Source of the DNA: Rhodoblastus sp.
GTDB taxonomy: Bacteria > Pseudomonadota > Alphaproteobacteria > Rhizobiales > Beijerinckiaceae
Direction: 5' to 3'
NCBI GenBank assembly: GCA_020442275.1
Contig: JAGRKN010000032.1
Coordinates: 4,255 to 53,755 of the forward strand
DNA: 49,501 nucleotides
The translations under genes and the position numbers were made by a program. The notes under the pieces were generated by a model. It made no database searches, had not been told where the DNA came from, and saw nothing but the letters and a program-made list of their open reading frames with translations. Of this stretch, positions 1 through 9,824 are shown piece by piece. Numbering within the stretch: position 1 is the first letter of the stretch; every line of letters begins with the position of its first letter.

Positions 1-597
1 GGGCGCGGCGCGCATGCGCTCGGTCATCGGCGTCGCGGTCAGGCCCGGCGCGATGGCGTTGACGCGCACACCGTCGCGGCCAGCGTCGACCGCCATGGCG
101 CGCGTGAGATTTATGACGGCTGCCTTGGCGGCGTTGTAAGCGGCATTGCCGCCATCGCCGGCAAGGCCAGAGATCGAGGCGACATTGACGATCGCGCCGC
201 GCGTGGCGACGAGATGCGGCATGGCGGCGCGGCTCGCATGAAAGACGCTGTCGAGCGAGACGCCCATGACGTGTCGCCAGTCGTCGTCGCCGAGGTCCTG
301 CACGCGCCCGCGGCGGCCGGCGCCGGCGTTGTTGACGAGCACGTCGATACAGCCGTAGCGGCCCGCCGCATCGGCCACGAACGCTTCGAGCTCCTTGTTT
401 TCACGGACATCGATGGTCGCGAGCAGCAGTCGCTCCCGTCCAATCCCGACATCGTGCGCACGCGCCGCGAGCGCCTCGCCGTCGATATCGCAGAGCGCCA
501 GACGCGCGCCCTCGGCGGCGAAGCGACGAGCCGCAGCAAGGCCGATGCCGGAGGCGGCCGCCGTAATCACGACCGCCTTGTTTTCGAACCGTCCCAA
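1..597 (-). CDS. SDR family NAD(P)-dependent oxidoreductase (3' end cut by window)
   Basis: Short-chain dehydrogenase/reductase that should reduce or oxidise a hydroxyl or carbonyl substrate with NAD(P)(H) in the cytosol. The reading frame shows a slightly unusual cofactor loop TAAASGIG (residues 12-19), NNAG (89-92), NVAS with the likely catalytic Ser141, and the Tyr154-x3-Lys158 pair in YNAAK. The C-terminal part lies beyond base 1. The start is a TTG at 597, chosen because GGGAGGGG lies just upstream and the encoded N-terminus (LGRFENKAVVITAAASGIG) begins directly with the Rossmann strand. It is divergent from the acyl-CoA synthetase at 698, about 100 bases away, so the two may share a control region and a fatty or acyl substrate. 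The exact substrate cannot be read from the sequence. Confidence 0.9.
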   Translation of the reverse strand, partial: MGRFENKAVVITAAASGIGLAAARRFAAEGARLALCDIDGEALAARAHDVGIGRERLLLATIDVRENKELEAFVADAAGRYGCIDVLVNNAGAGRRGRVQDLGDDDWRHVMGVSLDSVFHASRAAMPHLVATRGAIVNVASISGLAGDGGNAAYNAAKAAVINLTRAMAVDAGRDGVRVNAIAPGLTATPMTERMRAAP

Positions 598-697
598 GTC
601 CCCTCCCCCGCCGTTGACGGCGTAGCTCCAGCGCTCCTATCGTCGCGTCAACAAAAGGACCGCGCAAGATTGTCGGACGGTCCGGAGGGAGAGAAAA

Positions 698-2330
<1,633 letters not shown>

Positions 2331-2548
2331 GGCGGCTTGTGCGCTAAGGCACGGCGTCCTTGCCGCCGCCGTGAGACGAGGCGAAGTCGGCTACGGCGCG
2401 GTGTGGCAGGAGCGACACGACCGAGGGAAACCCGGTCCGCTTTTCGCGCGGCGCGGTTGCCAGCATCCTGTCCATTGGCCAGAATACGGCCGGAATCGGG
2501 CTTTCCGCGGGGGCGGGGCCGGGTGTCTGCAACATCAGGGAAAGATCC

Positions 2549-3148
2549 ATGCGGCGTAAGATCATCGCATATGCCTGCGCGCTGACCGGCCTTCTGGCCG
2601 CTGGCGTCGCCAATGCCGCCCAAGGGGTGGAATACGACCCGCTAACCCATCAGCCTCTCGTCCAGCGCCCCGGCGCGCTCGGCGCCGGTGGGCGTCCGCT
2701 CGCCACCGCCATTCCGCGCGAGACCGTGTACTTCAACGGCAAATATGCGCCGGGCACGATCGTGATCTCGACCGCCGAACGCCGCCTCTATTTCGTTCTG
2801 CCCGGCGGGCAGGCGGTCAAGTACGGCGTCGGCGTCGGTCGCCCGGGCTTCGAATGGTCGGGCGTCAAGACCGTAGCCATGAAGAAAGAATGGCCGGACT
2901 GGACGCCGCCCGCGCAGATGCTGCGTCGCCGTCCCGACCTGCCGCGCCACATGAAGGGCGGCATCGAGAATCCGCTCGGCGCGCGCGCCATGTATCTGGG
3001 CGGCACGCTCTACCGCATCCACGGCTCGAACGAGCCGGAGACGATCGGCCAGGCGGTGTCGTCGGGCTGCATCCGCATGACCAATGACGATGTCGTGGAC
3101 CTCTACAACCGCGTCAGCATCGGCACCAAGGTCGTCGTGATGCGCTGA
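2549..3148 (+). CDS. L,D-transpeptidase (YkuD/ErfK family)
   Basis: Periplasmic cysteine transpeptidase that forms 3-3 peptidoglycan crosslinks or attaches proteins to peptidoglycan. The 199-residue protein begins with a signal peptide (basic MRRK, hydrophobic core, likely cleavage after ANA near residue 23). The YkuD domain covers about residues 60-199. The catalytic motif is complete: His158 in HGSNEPETIG and Cys174 in SSGCIRM. Length is typical of the minimal alphaproteobacterial members, which often exist in many copies per genome. It stands alone, 218 bases after the acyl-CoA synthetase, and is followed by a clear intrinsic terminator, so it is probably a single-gene transcript. I see nothing unusual in the active site. 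Confidence 0.93.
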   Translation: MRRKIIAYACALTGLLAAGVANAAQGVEYDPLTHQPLVQRPGALGAGGRPLATAIPRETVYFNGKYAPGTIVISTAERRLYFVLPGGQAVKYGVGVGRPGFEWSGVKTVAMKKEWPDWTPPAQMLRRRPDLPRHMKGGIENPLGARAMYLGGTLYRIHGSNEPETIGQAVSSGCIRMTNDDVVDLYNRVSIGTKVVVMR

Positions 3149-3185
3149 GGCGCACGATTGCCGATCTCAGGGCTCGCCCTGCACG

Positions 3186-3212
3186 AACCGCCCCTCACGG
3201 GGCGGTTTTTTT
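3186..3212 (+). terminator. Rho-independent terminator after the L,D-transpeptidase gene
   Basis: AACCGCCCC (3186-3194) pairs with GGGGCGGTT (3199-3207) around a TCAC loop, and a run of seven T follows (3206-3212). It sits 38 bases after the transpeptidase stop and just before the convergent small membrane-protein gene. Confidence 0.9.
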
Positions 3213-3223
3213 ATCGCCTCGTG

Positions 3224-3409
3224 TCAGCCGAACGAATCGAGCGCGTGCGCGAGTTCGCGCAGCCGGGCGATGGCGTCGTCGATCTGGGCCCTGACGGGCG
3301 CGCGAATATCCCCGCCCAACTGGATGTAGAAACTGACCATCAGACCGAAAATCACGGCGACGACCCGCGTCAGCACTGCAAGAAGCGCCCGAAAAATCTT
3401 CGCGAGCAT
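3224..3409 (-). CDS. Small membrane protein, 61 residues, function unknown
   Basis: I do not recognise this protein. The frame runs from ATG 3409 to TGA at 3224. It has a basic start (MLAKIFRALL), one hydrophobic segment at about residues 5-30 that would span the membrane, and a charged amphipathic tail with a pattern of Arg/Glu/Asp (RAQIDDAIARLREL). It begins five bases after the stop of the PilZ gene, so translation is likely coupled and the two probably form one transcript. No strong ribosome site precedes it. Coding status rests on coupling and the sensible membrane-protein layout, so a chance frame remains possible. It could tether or respond to the PilZ partner, but that is inference. 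Confidence 0.55.
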   Translation of the reverse strand: MLAKIFRALLAVLTRVVAVIFGLMVSFYIQLGGDIRAPVRAQIDDAIARLRELAHALDSFG

Positions 3410-3414
3410 GATCG

Positions 3415-3774
3415 TCAGGGCTCGCTGAGCTCGGCGACCCTGGCCTTCAGGGCGGCCTTTTCGCCCTCGAGCTGCCTGATCCGTCGGGCCGCCTGCAGCG
3501 ACACGAAAGGGGAAGCGCTCATGGTCGCGAAGCTGACGCCAGCAGTAAGATGCGTGCGCCACTTGATCTCGGCCCACCGGCTTTCCCCGCCCTTGTTGAC
3601 CACGAGTTCGAACGCGGTCGGGATCATCGCGGCCTGCGCGAAGACGAGACGCGCGCCGCTGTCCGACATATTTCTGATCAGGCAGTCGTAGATGCTTTGG
3701 CGCCTGTTGAAGACGACCTGGGCGCCAAGATAAGTGCGCTGCCTCTTCTCGGAGCGACGTTCTAATATCGACAC
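3415..3774 (-). CDS. PilZ domain protein
   Basis: 119-residue protein with a PilZ fold, a family that often binds cyclic di-GMP and controls motility, polysaccharide or cell-cycle functions. The N-terminus has RRSEKRQRTYLGAQVVF, similar to the RxxxR arm, followed by CLIRNMSDSGARL, which matches the D/N-x-S-x-x-G signature. The C-terminal 30 residues (RRIRQLEGEKAALKARVAEL) form a predicted coiled coil, suggesting dimerisation. The start is GTG at 3774, with AAGGGA eight bases upstream. The small membrane protein downstream is probably co-transcribed. Because the first arm has KRQR rather than a clean RxxxR, c-di-GMP binding is likely but not certain. Confidence 0.85.
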   Translation of the reverse strand: MSILERRSEKRQRTYLGAQVVFNRRQSIYDCLIRNMSDSGARLVFAQAAMIPTAFELVVNKGGESRWAEIKWRTHLTAGVSFATMSASPFVSLQAARRIRQLEGEKAALKARVAELSEP

Positions 3775-4025
3775 TGACGCAATCCCTTAATGAAACATTT
3801 ACCGAACATTATTTAGGGATCGCAATATTTGGGCCCAGGCGACTATGTATCGCCTGTTCTCGAACGACTTTCGGCTACGAGAAAAATTTGCCCGGCGAGT
3901 CAGCTGCTTGACCGCGCCATTCAGGGCTTGCTCGCGCGCGCGCCTCTCCGGTGGCCGGAGCAGCCTGAAGGTTCGGATCAAAACGCAACAGCTGCGAGCG
4001 GGCGGAAACCCGCTCCTCGCGTCGT

Positions 4026-4379
4026 TCAGCGTGTCAGGCCCTTTTCCGCCAGCGCGGCGACGTAGCGGCCCCAGATCGCATCGTGGTCGCGGCCGAGTTC
4101 GGCCAGATATTTCCAGGAGTAGATGCCGGTATTGTGCCCATCGTCGAAATCGAGCCGGATGGCGTAGTTGCCGACCGGCGCTATCTCCTTGATCCGAACG
4201 TTCTTCTTGCCGCCGATCGTCTTGCGCTCGGAGGGGCTGTGGCCCTGCACTTCGGCGCTGGGGCTCTCGACGCGCAGGAATTCGGCCGAATAATCGTAGT
4301 TCGAGGCGTCGTCGAACTGAATCGTCAGGCGCGTTCCGTTGTCGTGCAACCTGATCTCGCTGGGCCAAGGCTCGGCCAT
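4026..4379 (-). CDS. DUF971 domain protein (gamma-butyrobetaine hydroxylase-like N-terminal fold)
   Basis: 117-residue single-domain protein. The DUF971 signature [14 protein letters not shown] sits near residues 80-95, and an earlier [18 protein letters not shown] stretch is also typical. This domain occurs alone in many proteobacteria, at the N-terminus of gamma-butyrobetaine hydroxylases, and fused to Mrp/ApbC iron-sulfur carriers, but its own function is not settled. I start it at ATG 4379 ([11 protein letters not shown]) because GGGGAGAG lies directly upstream; an earlier in-frame start at 4403 adds only eight residues. It is divergent from moaA, 86 bases away. That pairing and the ApbC fusions suggest a link to iron-sulfur enzymes, which is inference. 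Confidence 0.85.
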   Translation of the reverse strand: MAEPWPSEIRLHDNGTRLTIQFDDASNYDYSAEFLRVESPSAEVQGHSPSERKTIGGKKNVRIKEIAPVGNYAIRLDFDDGHNTGIYSWKYLAELGRDHDAIWGRYVAALAEKGLTR

Positions 4380-4465
4380 TTCTCTCTCCCCGTCTCGACC
4401 CAAAGGCCGCTTTTCCCGCGCGCCGGACGCTATATATTCCGTGCTCCCGAGGATATAAGGCGCCC

Positions 4466-5497
4466 ATGAACGTCTCCGCTACCCCGACGGTCAAACCGAC
4501 GCCCGCGCTGGTCGATCCTTTCGGCCGGGCAATCACCTATGTCCGGGTTTCGGTGACGGACCGCTGCGACTTCCGCTGCGTCTACTGCATGTCCGAGGAA
4601 ATGCAGTTCCTGCCCAAGCGCGACCTGCTGACGCTGGAGGAACTGGATCGGCTGTGCTCGGCCTTCGTGACGCGCGGCACCCGCAAGTTGCGCATCACCG
4701 GCGGCGAGCCGCTGGTCCGGCGCGACATCATGACCCTGTTTCGCCGCCTCTCCCGCCATCTGGACTCGGGCGCACTGAAGGAACTGACGCTGACCACCAA
4801 CGGCTCGCTGCTGTCGAAATATGCAGATGAGCTCGCCGATTGCGGGGTCAAGCGGATCAACGTGTCGATCGACACGCTCGATCCCGCGAAGTTCCGCGAA
4901 ATCACGCGGCGCGGCGACCTGAGGGTCGTGCTGGCCGGCCTCGACGCCGCCCAGGAGGCCGGCCTGTCGATCAAGCTCAACGCCGTCGCGCTCAAGGGCG
5001 TGAACGAGGCGGAAGTGTTCGATCTCGTGAAATTCGCGCATGGGCGCGGCATGGACATGACCTTCATCGAAGTCATGCCGCTCGGGGAGGTCGAGGGCGA
5101 GCGCTTCGACCAGTACTGGCCGCTGAGCGAAGTGCGCGCGAAGCTCTCAGAGCAATTCACGCTGGAGGCGACGGACTATTCGACCGGCGGCCCCGCCCGC
5201 TACTACAAGGCGAAGGAAACCGGGGGCCGGATCGGCTTCATCACCCCGCTGACCCACAATTTCTGCGAGAGCTGCAATCGCGTGCGGGTGACCTGCACCG
5301 GCACGCTGTACATGTGCCTCGGCCAGGAGGACGCCGCCGACCTGCGCGAGCCGCTGCGCGCCGCGCCGACCGACGAGAAGCTCCACGAAGCGATCGAGGC
5401 GGCGATCCGGCGCAAGCCCAAGGGACACGATTTCATCATCGACCGCGACACGCAGCAGCCGGCGCTCGCCCGGCACATGAGCGTGACCGGCGGCTGA
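4466..5497 (+). CDS. moaA: GTP 3',8-cyclase MoaA (molybdenum cofactor biosynthesis)
   Basis: Radical SAM enzyme for the first step of molybdopterin synthesis: it converts GTP to 3',8-cyclo-7,8-dihydro-GTP, which MoaC then turns into cyclic pyranopterin phosphate. The radical SAM cluster motif is CDFRCVYC (Cys34, Cys38, Cys41). The second [4Fe-4S] cluster that binds GTP is formed by Cys267, Cys270 and Cys284 ([11 protein letters not shown], then YMC). ITGGEPLVR (77-85) is the SAM-binding GGEP motif. The protein ends in Gly-Gly, the conserved catalytic tail of MoaA. At 343 residues it is of normal length. No other moa/mob genes lie in the window, so the pathway is dispersed. No molybdenum-cofactor riboswitch is visible in the 86-base leader shared with the divergent gene. 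Confidence 0.98.
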   Translation: MNVSATPTVKPTPALVDPFGRAITYVRVSVTDRCDFRCVYCMSEEMQFLPKRDLLTLEELDRLCSAFVTRGTRKLRITGGEPLVRRDIMTLFRRLSRHLDSGALKELTLTTNGSLLSKYADELADCGVKRINVSIDTLDPAKFREITRRGDLRVVLAGLDAAQEAGLSIKLNAVALKGVNEAEVFDLVKFAHGRGMDMTFIEVMPLGEVEGERFDQYWPLSEVRAKLSEQFTLEATDYSTGGPARYYKAKETGGRIGFITPLTHNFCESCNRVRVTCTGTLYMCLGQEDAADLREPLRAAPTDEKLHEAIEAAIRRKPKGHDFIIDRDTQQPALARHMSVTGG

Positions 5498-5613
5498 AGC
5501 GATTCAGACATTTTCATGGTCTAGCGACCCGGCTTTCCGGATGCTAAAGCATCCAGAGAGCCTGCCCCATGCAGCAAGCCGGCAAACCGGCGCGGCAGGC
5601 AAAGGGGAGACGC

Positions 5614-6162
5614 ATGAATTTTCTCTTGAGCGTCAGCCGCACTATCGATTCCGTGCAGGCGAGGATCGGCAGGGCCCTGAGCTGGCTGATCCTGGCGGCC
5701 GTGCTCGTCTCGTCGATCAACGCCATCATCCGATTTGCGCTGAGCCGCAGTTCGAACGCGTGGCTGGAGCTGCAGTGGTATCTGTTCAGCGCCGTCTTCC
5801 TGCTGGGCGCAGGCTACACGCTGCTGCGCAGCGAGCACATCAAGATCGACATCGTGAATTCGCACCTGCCCCAGGGCGTGCGCAATGCCATCGAGCTGAT
5901 CGGGCACGTCTTCTTCCTCGCGCCCTTCTGCCTCGTGCTGATCTGGACGAGTTGGCCCTATTTCCTGCGCTCGTTCGAGGGCGGCGAAATGTCGGTCAAC
6001 GCCGGCGGCCTGATCGTGTGGCCCGCCAAGCTGATCATTCCCGTCGGCTTCGCGATGCTGCTGATCCAGGGCGTCTCCGAATTCATCAAGCGCATCGCCG
6101 TCATGCGCGGCATGATTCCCGACCCGCACGAGAACGTGCGCGGCCACGGCATCGAAGGCTGA
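5614..6162 (+). CDS. TRAP transporter small permease (DctQ family)
   Basis: Small integral membrane subunit of a tripartite ATP-independent periplasmic transporter, which uses a sodium gradient to import organic acids delivered by a periplasmic binding protein. The 182-residue protein has four predicted membrane spans; the LQWYLFSAVFLLGAGYTL segment is typical of the family. I start at ATG 5614 because AAAGGGGAG lies just upstream; an upstream in-frame ATG at 5569 has no such site. The large permease begins 10 bases after its stop, and the binding-protein gene lies on the opposite strand beyond it, completing the transporter. Confidence 0.93.
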   Translation: MNFLLSVSRTIDSVQARIGRALSWLILAAVLVSSINAIIRFALSRSSNAWLELQWYLFSAVFLLGAGYTLLRSEHIKIDIVNSHLPQGVRNAIELIGHVFFLAPFCLVLIWTSWPYFLRSFEGGEMSVNAGGLIVWPAKLIIPVGFAMLLIQGVSEFIKRIAVMRGMIPDPHENVRGHGIEG

Positions 6163-6172
6163 GGGTCGGACC

Positions 6173-7846
6173 ATGGCACAATTCATCGCGCAGAACATGG
6201 CGCCTCTCATGTTCGCGACGCTCATCGTGGTGTTGCTGCTCGGCTATCCCGTCGCCTTTTCGCTCGCAGCGCTCGGCCTGTTCTACTTCATCATCGGCGT
6301 CGAACTCGCGCCGCTGTCGAATGGCACGATCAATCTGAGCTGGTCGCTGCTCGACGCACTGCCCGATCGCATCTTCGGCGTTATGAACAACGACACGCTG
6401 CTGGCGATTCCATTCTTCACATTCATGGGGCTCATTCTTGAGCGCTCGGGCATGGCGGAAGACCTGCTCGACACGATCGGCCAGCTGTTCGGCCCCGTGC
6501 GCGGCGGCCTCGCCTATGCCGTGATCTTCGTCGGCGCGCTGCTCGCAGCGACGACCGGCGTGGTCGCGGCCTCGGTCATCTCGATGGGCCTGATCTCGCT
6601 GCCGATCATGCTTCGCTATGGTTACGACCGTCGCCTCGCGACCGGCGTGATCGCGGCCTCCGGCACGCTGGCGCAGATCATTCCGCCGTCGCTCGTTCTG
6701 ATCATCATGGCCGACCAGCTCGGCCGCTCGGTCGGCGACATGTACAAGGGCGCGATGATCCCGGGCCTCGTGCTGTCGGCGCTCTATGCCGGCTATGTGT
6801 TCCTGGTCACGATCGTCAAACCCGACGCAGCGCCGGCGCTGCCGAAGGAAGCTCGTACGCTCGGGTCGGGCGTGGGCTCGCTGCTGCTGATCATCCTGGC
6901 GTCGGCCGGCGTGTTCTACGCGGCCTCCTTGTGGCTGCAGCATCTGCATCCCGCCATGGAATCGGACAACCGGGCGGTGTGGGCTGGCGCGATCGCCATC
7001 CTGTTCTCCTACGGGCTTGCGCTGATCAACGAGAAACTGAAGCTCGGCCTGCTGTCGCATCTCGCCTCGCAGGTCATCATCGTGCTGGTGCCGCCGCTGG
7101 CGCTGATCTTCCTGGTGCTCGGCACGATCTTCGTCGGCATCGCCACGCCGACCGAGGGCGGCGCGATGGGCGCGCTCGGCGCGCTGATCCTGGCGATCTC
7201 GAAACGCAAGCTGACGCTGGACCTTCTGAAGCAGGCGATGGACACGACGGCGAAGCTGTCGTCCTTCGTCGTCTTCATCCTGCTCGGCGCGCGCGTGTTC
7301 TCGCTGACCTTCTACGGCATAAACGGGCACGTGTGGGTCGAGCACATGCTGACGTCGCTGCCCGGCGGACAGGTCGGCTTCCTGATCTTCGTCAACCTGT
7401 TCGTCTTCGTCCTCGCCTTCTTCCTGGACTTCTTCGAACTCGCCTTCATCATCATCCCGCTGCTCGGACCGGCGGCTGAGAAGCTCGGCATCGATCTCAT
7501 CTGGTTCGGCGTCATTCTCGGCGTCAACATGCAGACGAGCTTCATGCATCCGCCCTTCGGCTTCGCGCTGTTCTATCTGCGATCCGTCGCGCCGAAGAGC
7601 GAATATGTCGACCGCATCACCAACAAGCTGATGGCGCCGATCACGACAGCGCAGATCTACATGGGCGCGATACCCTTCGTGATCATTCAGGTGATCATGG
7701 TCGGGCTGGTCATTCTCATTCCCGGCATGGTCATGGTCTACAAGTCCGGCGGCGTCCATCTCGACCAGAAGCAGATGGAACAGCAGCTGAAGGAAATCGC
7801 GCCGCCGCCGTCCAGCGACGATGCGCCGCCGCCGCTGAAATTCTGA
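6173..7846 (+). CDS. TRAP transporter large permease (DctM family)
   Basis: Main transport subunit of the TRAP system, with about twelve or more membrane helices. Family features include the N-terminal LLLGYPVAFSLAALG segment, the IPFFTFMGLILERSGMAE loop, and paired hairpin motifs ASGTLAQIIPPSLVLII and the later GIATPTEGGAMGALGAL. At 557 residues it is longer than the common form of about 430; the extra length comes mostly from an inserted hydrophobic and hydrophilic stretch around residues 215-320, as in the subgroup that pairs with mannitol/chloroaromatic-type binding proteins. The C-terminal tail is proline-rich and charged. It follows the small permease directly, and a hairpin ends the pair at 7859. 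Confidence 0.95.
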   Translation: MAQFIAQNMAPLMFATLIVVLLLGYPVAFSLAALGLFYFIIGVELAPLSNGTINLSWSLLDALPDRIFGVMNNDTLLAIPFFTFMGLILERSGMAEDLLDTIGQLFGPVRGGLAYAVIFVGALLAATTGVVAASVISMGLISLPIMLRYGYDRRLATGVIAASGTLAQIIPPSLVLIIMADQLGRSVGDMYKGAMIPGLVLSALYAGYVFLVTIVKPDAAPALPKEARTLGSGVGSLLLIILASAGVFYAASLWLQHLHPAMESDNRAVWAGAIAILFSYGLALINEKLKLGLLSHLASQVIIVLVPPLALIFLVLGTIFVGIATPTEGGAMGALGALILAISKRKLTLDLLKQAMDTTAKLSSFVVFILLGARVFSLTFYGINGHVWVEHMLTSLPGGQVGFLIFVNLFVFVLAFFLDFFELAFIIIPLLGPAAEKLGIDLIWFGVILGVNMQTSFMHPPFGFALFYLRSVAPKSEYVDRITNKLMAPITTAQIYMGAIPFVIIQVIMVGLVILIPGMVMVYKSGGVHLDQKQMEQQLKEIAPPPSSDDAPPPLKF

Positions 7847-7858
7847 TCTCTCGCAAGA

Positions 7859-7880
7859 CGGCCGGCGCTGACGCCGGCCG
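7859..7880 (+). terminator. Hairpin after the TRAP permease genes
   Basis: Nine base pairs (CGGCCGGCG with CGCCGGCCG) around a CTGA loop, twelve bases after the dctM stop. There is no T run directly behind it on the plus strand, so it is a weaker or Rho-assisted terminator. Confidence 0.5.
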
Positions 7881-7886
7881 TTCGCC

Positions 7887-7920
7887 AAAAAAAAAGGGCC
7901 CGGACGGATCGTCCGGGCCC
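7887..7920 (-). terminator. Rho-independent terminator of the TRAP binding-protein gene
   Basis: Read on the minus strand, GGGCCCGGAC pairs with GTCCGGGCCC (7911-7920 and 7896-7905), and nine T follow (complement of the A run at 7887-7895). It lies 33 bases past the stop of the binding-protein gene and also separates it from the convergent permease genes. Confidence 0.92.
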
Positions 7921-7952
7921 TCTTCAATTCAGTGCTCAGAAGCGTCCAGGGC

Positions 7953-9047
7953 TCAGCCCTTGGCGCGCTGGCGGATCATGAAATTGTCGTAGGTGTATTC
8001 GGCGACCTGGAACCAAAGATATTCGTCGTTCCGGAAGGCGACCATGTCGTCGTAGATCTTTTTGAAGTTCGCGTTCTTCGCCGAGATTTCCGCGTAGGTC
8101 TCACCGGCCGCCTTGTAGCAGGCCTCCAGAACCTCGTGCGGGAACGGACGAAGCTTGGTGCCGCCCTGAACCAAGCTCTTGAGCGCGCCCGGGTTCACCG
8201 CGTCGTACTTCGACTGCATCCACACGTTCGACCAGGCCGCAGCCGTGTCGACGACCGTCTGATAGGCCTTCGGCAGCGCATTGTACTTGTCGAGATTGAA
8301 GACGTAGTGGAGGTTGGCGCCGCCTTCCCAGAAGCCGGGATAATAGTAGAAGGGCGCGACCTTGTTGAAGCCGAGCTTCTCGTCATCATACGGCCCGATC
8401 CATTCGGCCGCATCGATCGTGCCCTTTTCGAGCGAGGGATAGATGTCGCCGCCGGGGATCGACTGCGGCACCACGCCGAGCTTGGAGAGCACCGTGCCGC
8501 CCGCGCCACCGACGCGGAATTTCAGGCCCTTGAGGTCCTCGACGGTCTTGATCTCCTTGCGGAACCAGCCGCCCATCTGCGTACCGGTATTGCCGCCCGG
8601 CAGCGCCTTCACGTTGTAGGACTTCAGGAACTCGTCGAACAGCTTGCCGCCATTGCCCTGATAGAACCAGGCGTTCTGCTGGCGCGGGTTGAGGCCGAAC
8701 GGCAGGGCGGTGCCCATGGCGAAGGTCGGATCCTTGCCCCAAAAATAGTAGAGCGCGGTTTCGGCCATCTCGACGGTGCCGTTCTGCGCGGCTTCCAGCA
8801 CGCCGAAGGCCGGGACGATTTCACCGGCAGCGAAGGTCTGGATCTTGAAATTGCCGTCCGTCATGTCGGACACGGCCTTGGCGAAGACTTCGCAGGCGCC
8901 GTAGATCGTGTCGAGAGACTTCGGGAAGCTGGACGCCAGGCGCCACTGAACCTTCGGCGCGGACTGCGCGATCGCGGGGGCTGCAATCCCCGCGCCGGCC
9001 CCAGCCAGCGCCGCAGTCTTCAAAAATTTTCTTCTTTCAACCGTCAT
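7953..9047 (-). CDS. TRAP transporter substrate-binding protein (DctP family, TakP/FcbT1-like)
   Basis: Periplasmic binding protein that delivers a carboxylate to the DctQ/DctM permease. The 364-residue product starts with a twin-arginine signal (ERRKFLKTAALAGAG, cleavage near AIA-QSA at residue 28), so it is probably exported folded. The binding lobe contains LKFRVGG with Arg178, the arginine that usually contacts the substrate carboxylate, and IDAAEWIGPYDD (211-222), a hallmark of the TakP/FcbT1 subgroup that binds 2-oxo acids or aromatic and mannitol-type compounds. The gene converges on the permease genes instead of preceding them, so the three are not one operon although they clearly belong together. 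The true ligand is not readable from the sequence. Confidence 0.94.
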   Translation of the reverse strand: MTVERRKFLKTAALAGAGAGIAAPAIAQSAPKVQWRLASSFPKSLDTIYGACEVFAKAVSDMTDGNFKIQTFAAGEIVPAFGVLEAAQNGTVEMAETALYYFWGKDPTFAMGTALPFGLNPRQQNAWFYQGNGGKLFDEFLKSYNVKALPGGNTGTQMGGWFRKEIKTVEDLKGLKFRVGGAGGTVLSKLGVVPQSIPGGDIYPSLEKGTIDAAEWIGPYDDEKLGFNKVAPFYYYPGFWEGGANLHYVFNLDKYNALPKAYQTVVDTAAAWSNVWMQSKYDAVNPGALKSLVQGGTKLRPFPHEVLEACYKAAGETYAEISAKNANFKKIYDDMVAFRNDEYLWFQVAEYTYDNFMIRQRAKG

Positions 9048-9250
9048 GTCGTTCTCCCTCAGAAGCCGTCACGACGCGCATTCTTGCGCTGTCGTCAAAT
9101 CGGCGCCGGCCGGCAGATAAGCACATCGCGCGGCGGGCGCGAAGCAAATTGCGACAAATTCGGCGGGACGCGGAAGGAGAAGTTAATGGATTTCCGGTCG
9201 TCCAGGACACGGACGATCGGGTGGCGGCATGGGGTCGGGGATGTCCAAAC

Positions 9251-9278
9251 AAAAACGCCGCCGGCTTTGCCGGCGGCG
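9251..9278 (-). terminator. Rho-independent terminator of the glycine-rich protein gene
   Basis: CGCCGCCGGC (9256-9265) pairs with GCCGGCGGCG (9269-9278) around TTT. On the minus strand a run of five T follows. It lies 25 bases beyond the stop of the gene at 9303. Confidence 0.88.
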
Positions 9279-9302
9279 CTCCTCGATCTGCGCGGCCCAC
9301 GT

Positions 9303-9623
9303 TCAATAGCAGGGCACGCGAACGCGCTGGTAGCCGATAAAATTGCCCCAGCTGTCGTAAACCGCCTGATTGGCGACGCAGCCATAGTTGTTGTACGCGC
9401 CGGCAGCGAGCGCGCCGAGCGCCAGGCCGCCGATGGCGCCGGCCGCCCACGGGCCGGGGCCGCCCCAGCCGCGATGATGTCCCCATCCGCCGCGATAGCC
9501 GTAGCCGCCGCCGCCCCATCCGCGACGGCCGAAGGCATCGGCGGGGGTGATGGACGTCGCCAGCGCGCCGCCCAGCGTGAGCGCGGCCAGACCGGCGGTG
9601 AGGGTCTTGCGGAAGCGGGTCAT
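9303..9623 (-). CDS. Small glycine-rich secreted protein, unknown function
   Basis: 106-residue protein with a signal peptide (MTRFRKTLTAGLAALTLGG, cleavage probably after ADA near residue 32). The mature part is rich in Gly, Trp, Tyr, Arg and His (GRRGWGGGGYGYRGGWG), followed by a hydrophobic glycine-zipper-like segment AAGAIGGLALGALAAGA and a C-terminal CVANQAVYDSWGNFIGYQRV ending in VPCY. The two cysteines could form a disulfide. Many Hyphomicrobiales have small envelope proteins of this design, but I know no defined role. The start at ATG 9623 has an excellent AAAGGAG site, and a terminator follows, so it is a stand-alone, probably well expressed gene. Confidence 0.85.
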   Translation of the reverse strand: MTRFRKTLTAGLAALTLGGALATSITPADAFGRRGWGGGGYGYRGGWGHHRGWGGPGPWAAGAIGGLALGALAAGAYNNYGCVANQAVYDSWGNFIGYQRVRVPCY

Positions 9624-9824
9624 GGATATCTCCTTTCGCCGGCGTTTGCCGGACCTCTCCCAGAAACTCGGACAATGCGTTTTTGATCCATGGCGGCTGA
9701 ACGTCGCCTGAATGGTTTTCGGCGGGATAATGACAGGGCCAGCCCGCTGTTTGCCCGACTTGCCGAGCCCGGCGGGGCTGTGGCATGCCAGCGTGGAGCT
9801 TCCACCTGCAAAAGGCGCGTCCAA

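Noticed and set aside
2331..2548. Short open frames on both strands between the acyl-CoA synthetase and L,D-transpeptidase genes
   Set aside because: No ribosome site, no recognisable family and composition like random GC-rich sequence; the gap probably holds the transpeptidase promoter.
5539..5554. Small hairpin GGATGCT-AA-AGCATCC between moaA and dctQ
   Set aside because: Seven base pairs with a two-base loop and no T run; not convincing as a terminator or riboswitch.
6101..7927. Very long open frame on the strand opposite the TRAP large permease, encoding an Asp/Glu/Arg/His-rich protein
   Set aside because: It mirrors dctM exactly, has a low-complexity charged composition typical of antisense frames in GC-rich DNA, and shows no family motif. 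The same applies to long frames opposite dctP (7932-9686), livF/livH (28168-29892), the PleC-like kinase (34892-36997) and degP (42295-44289).
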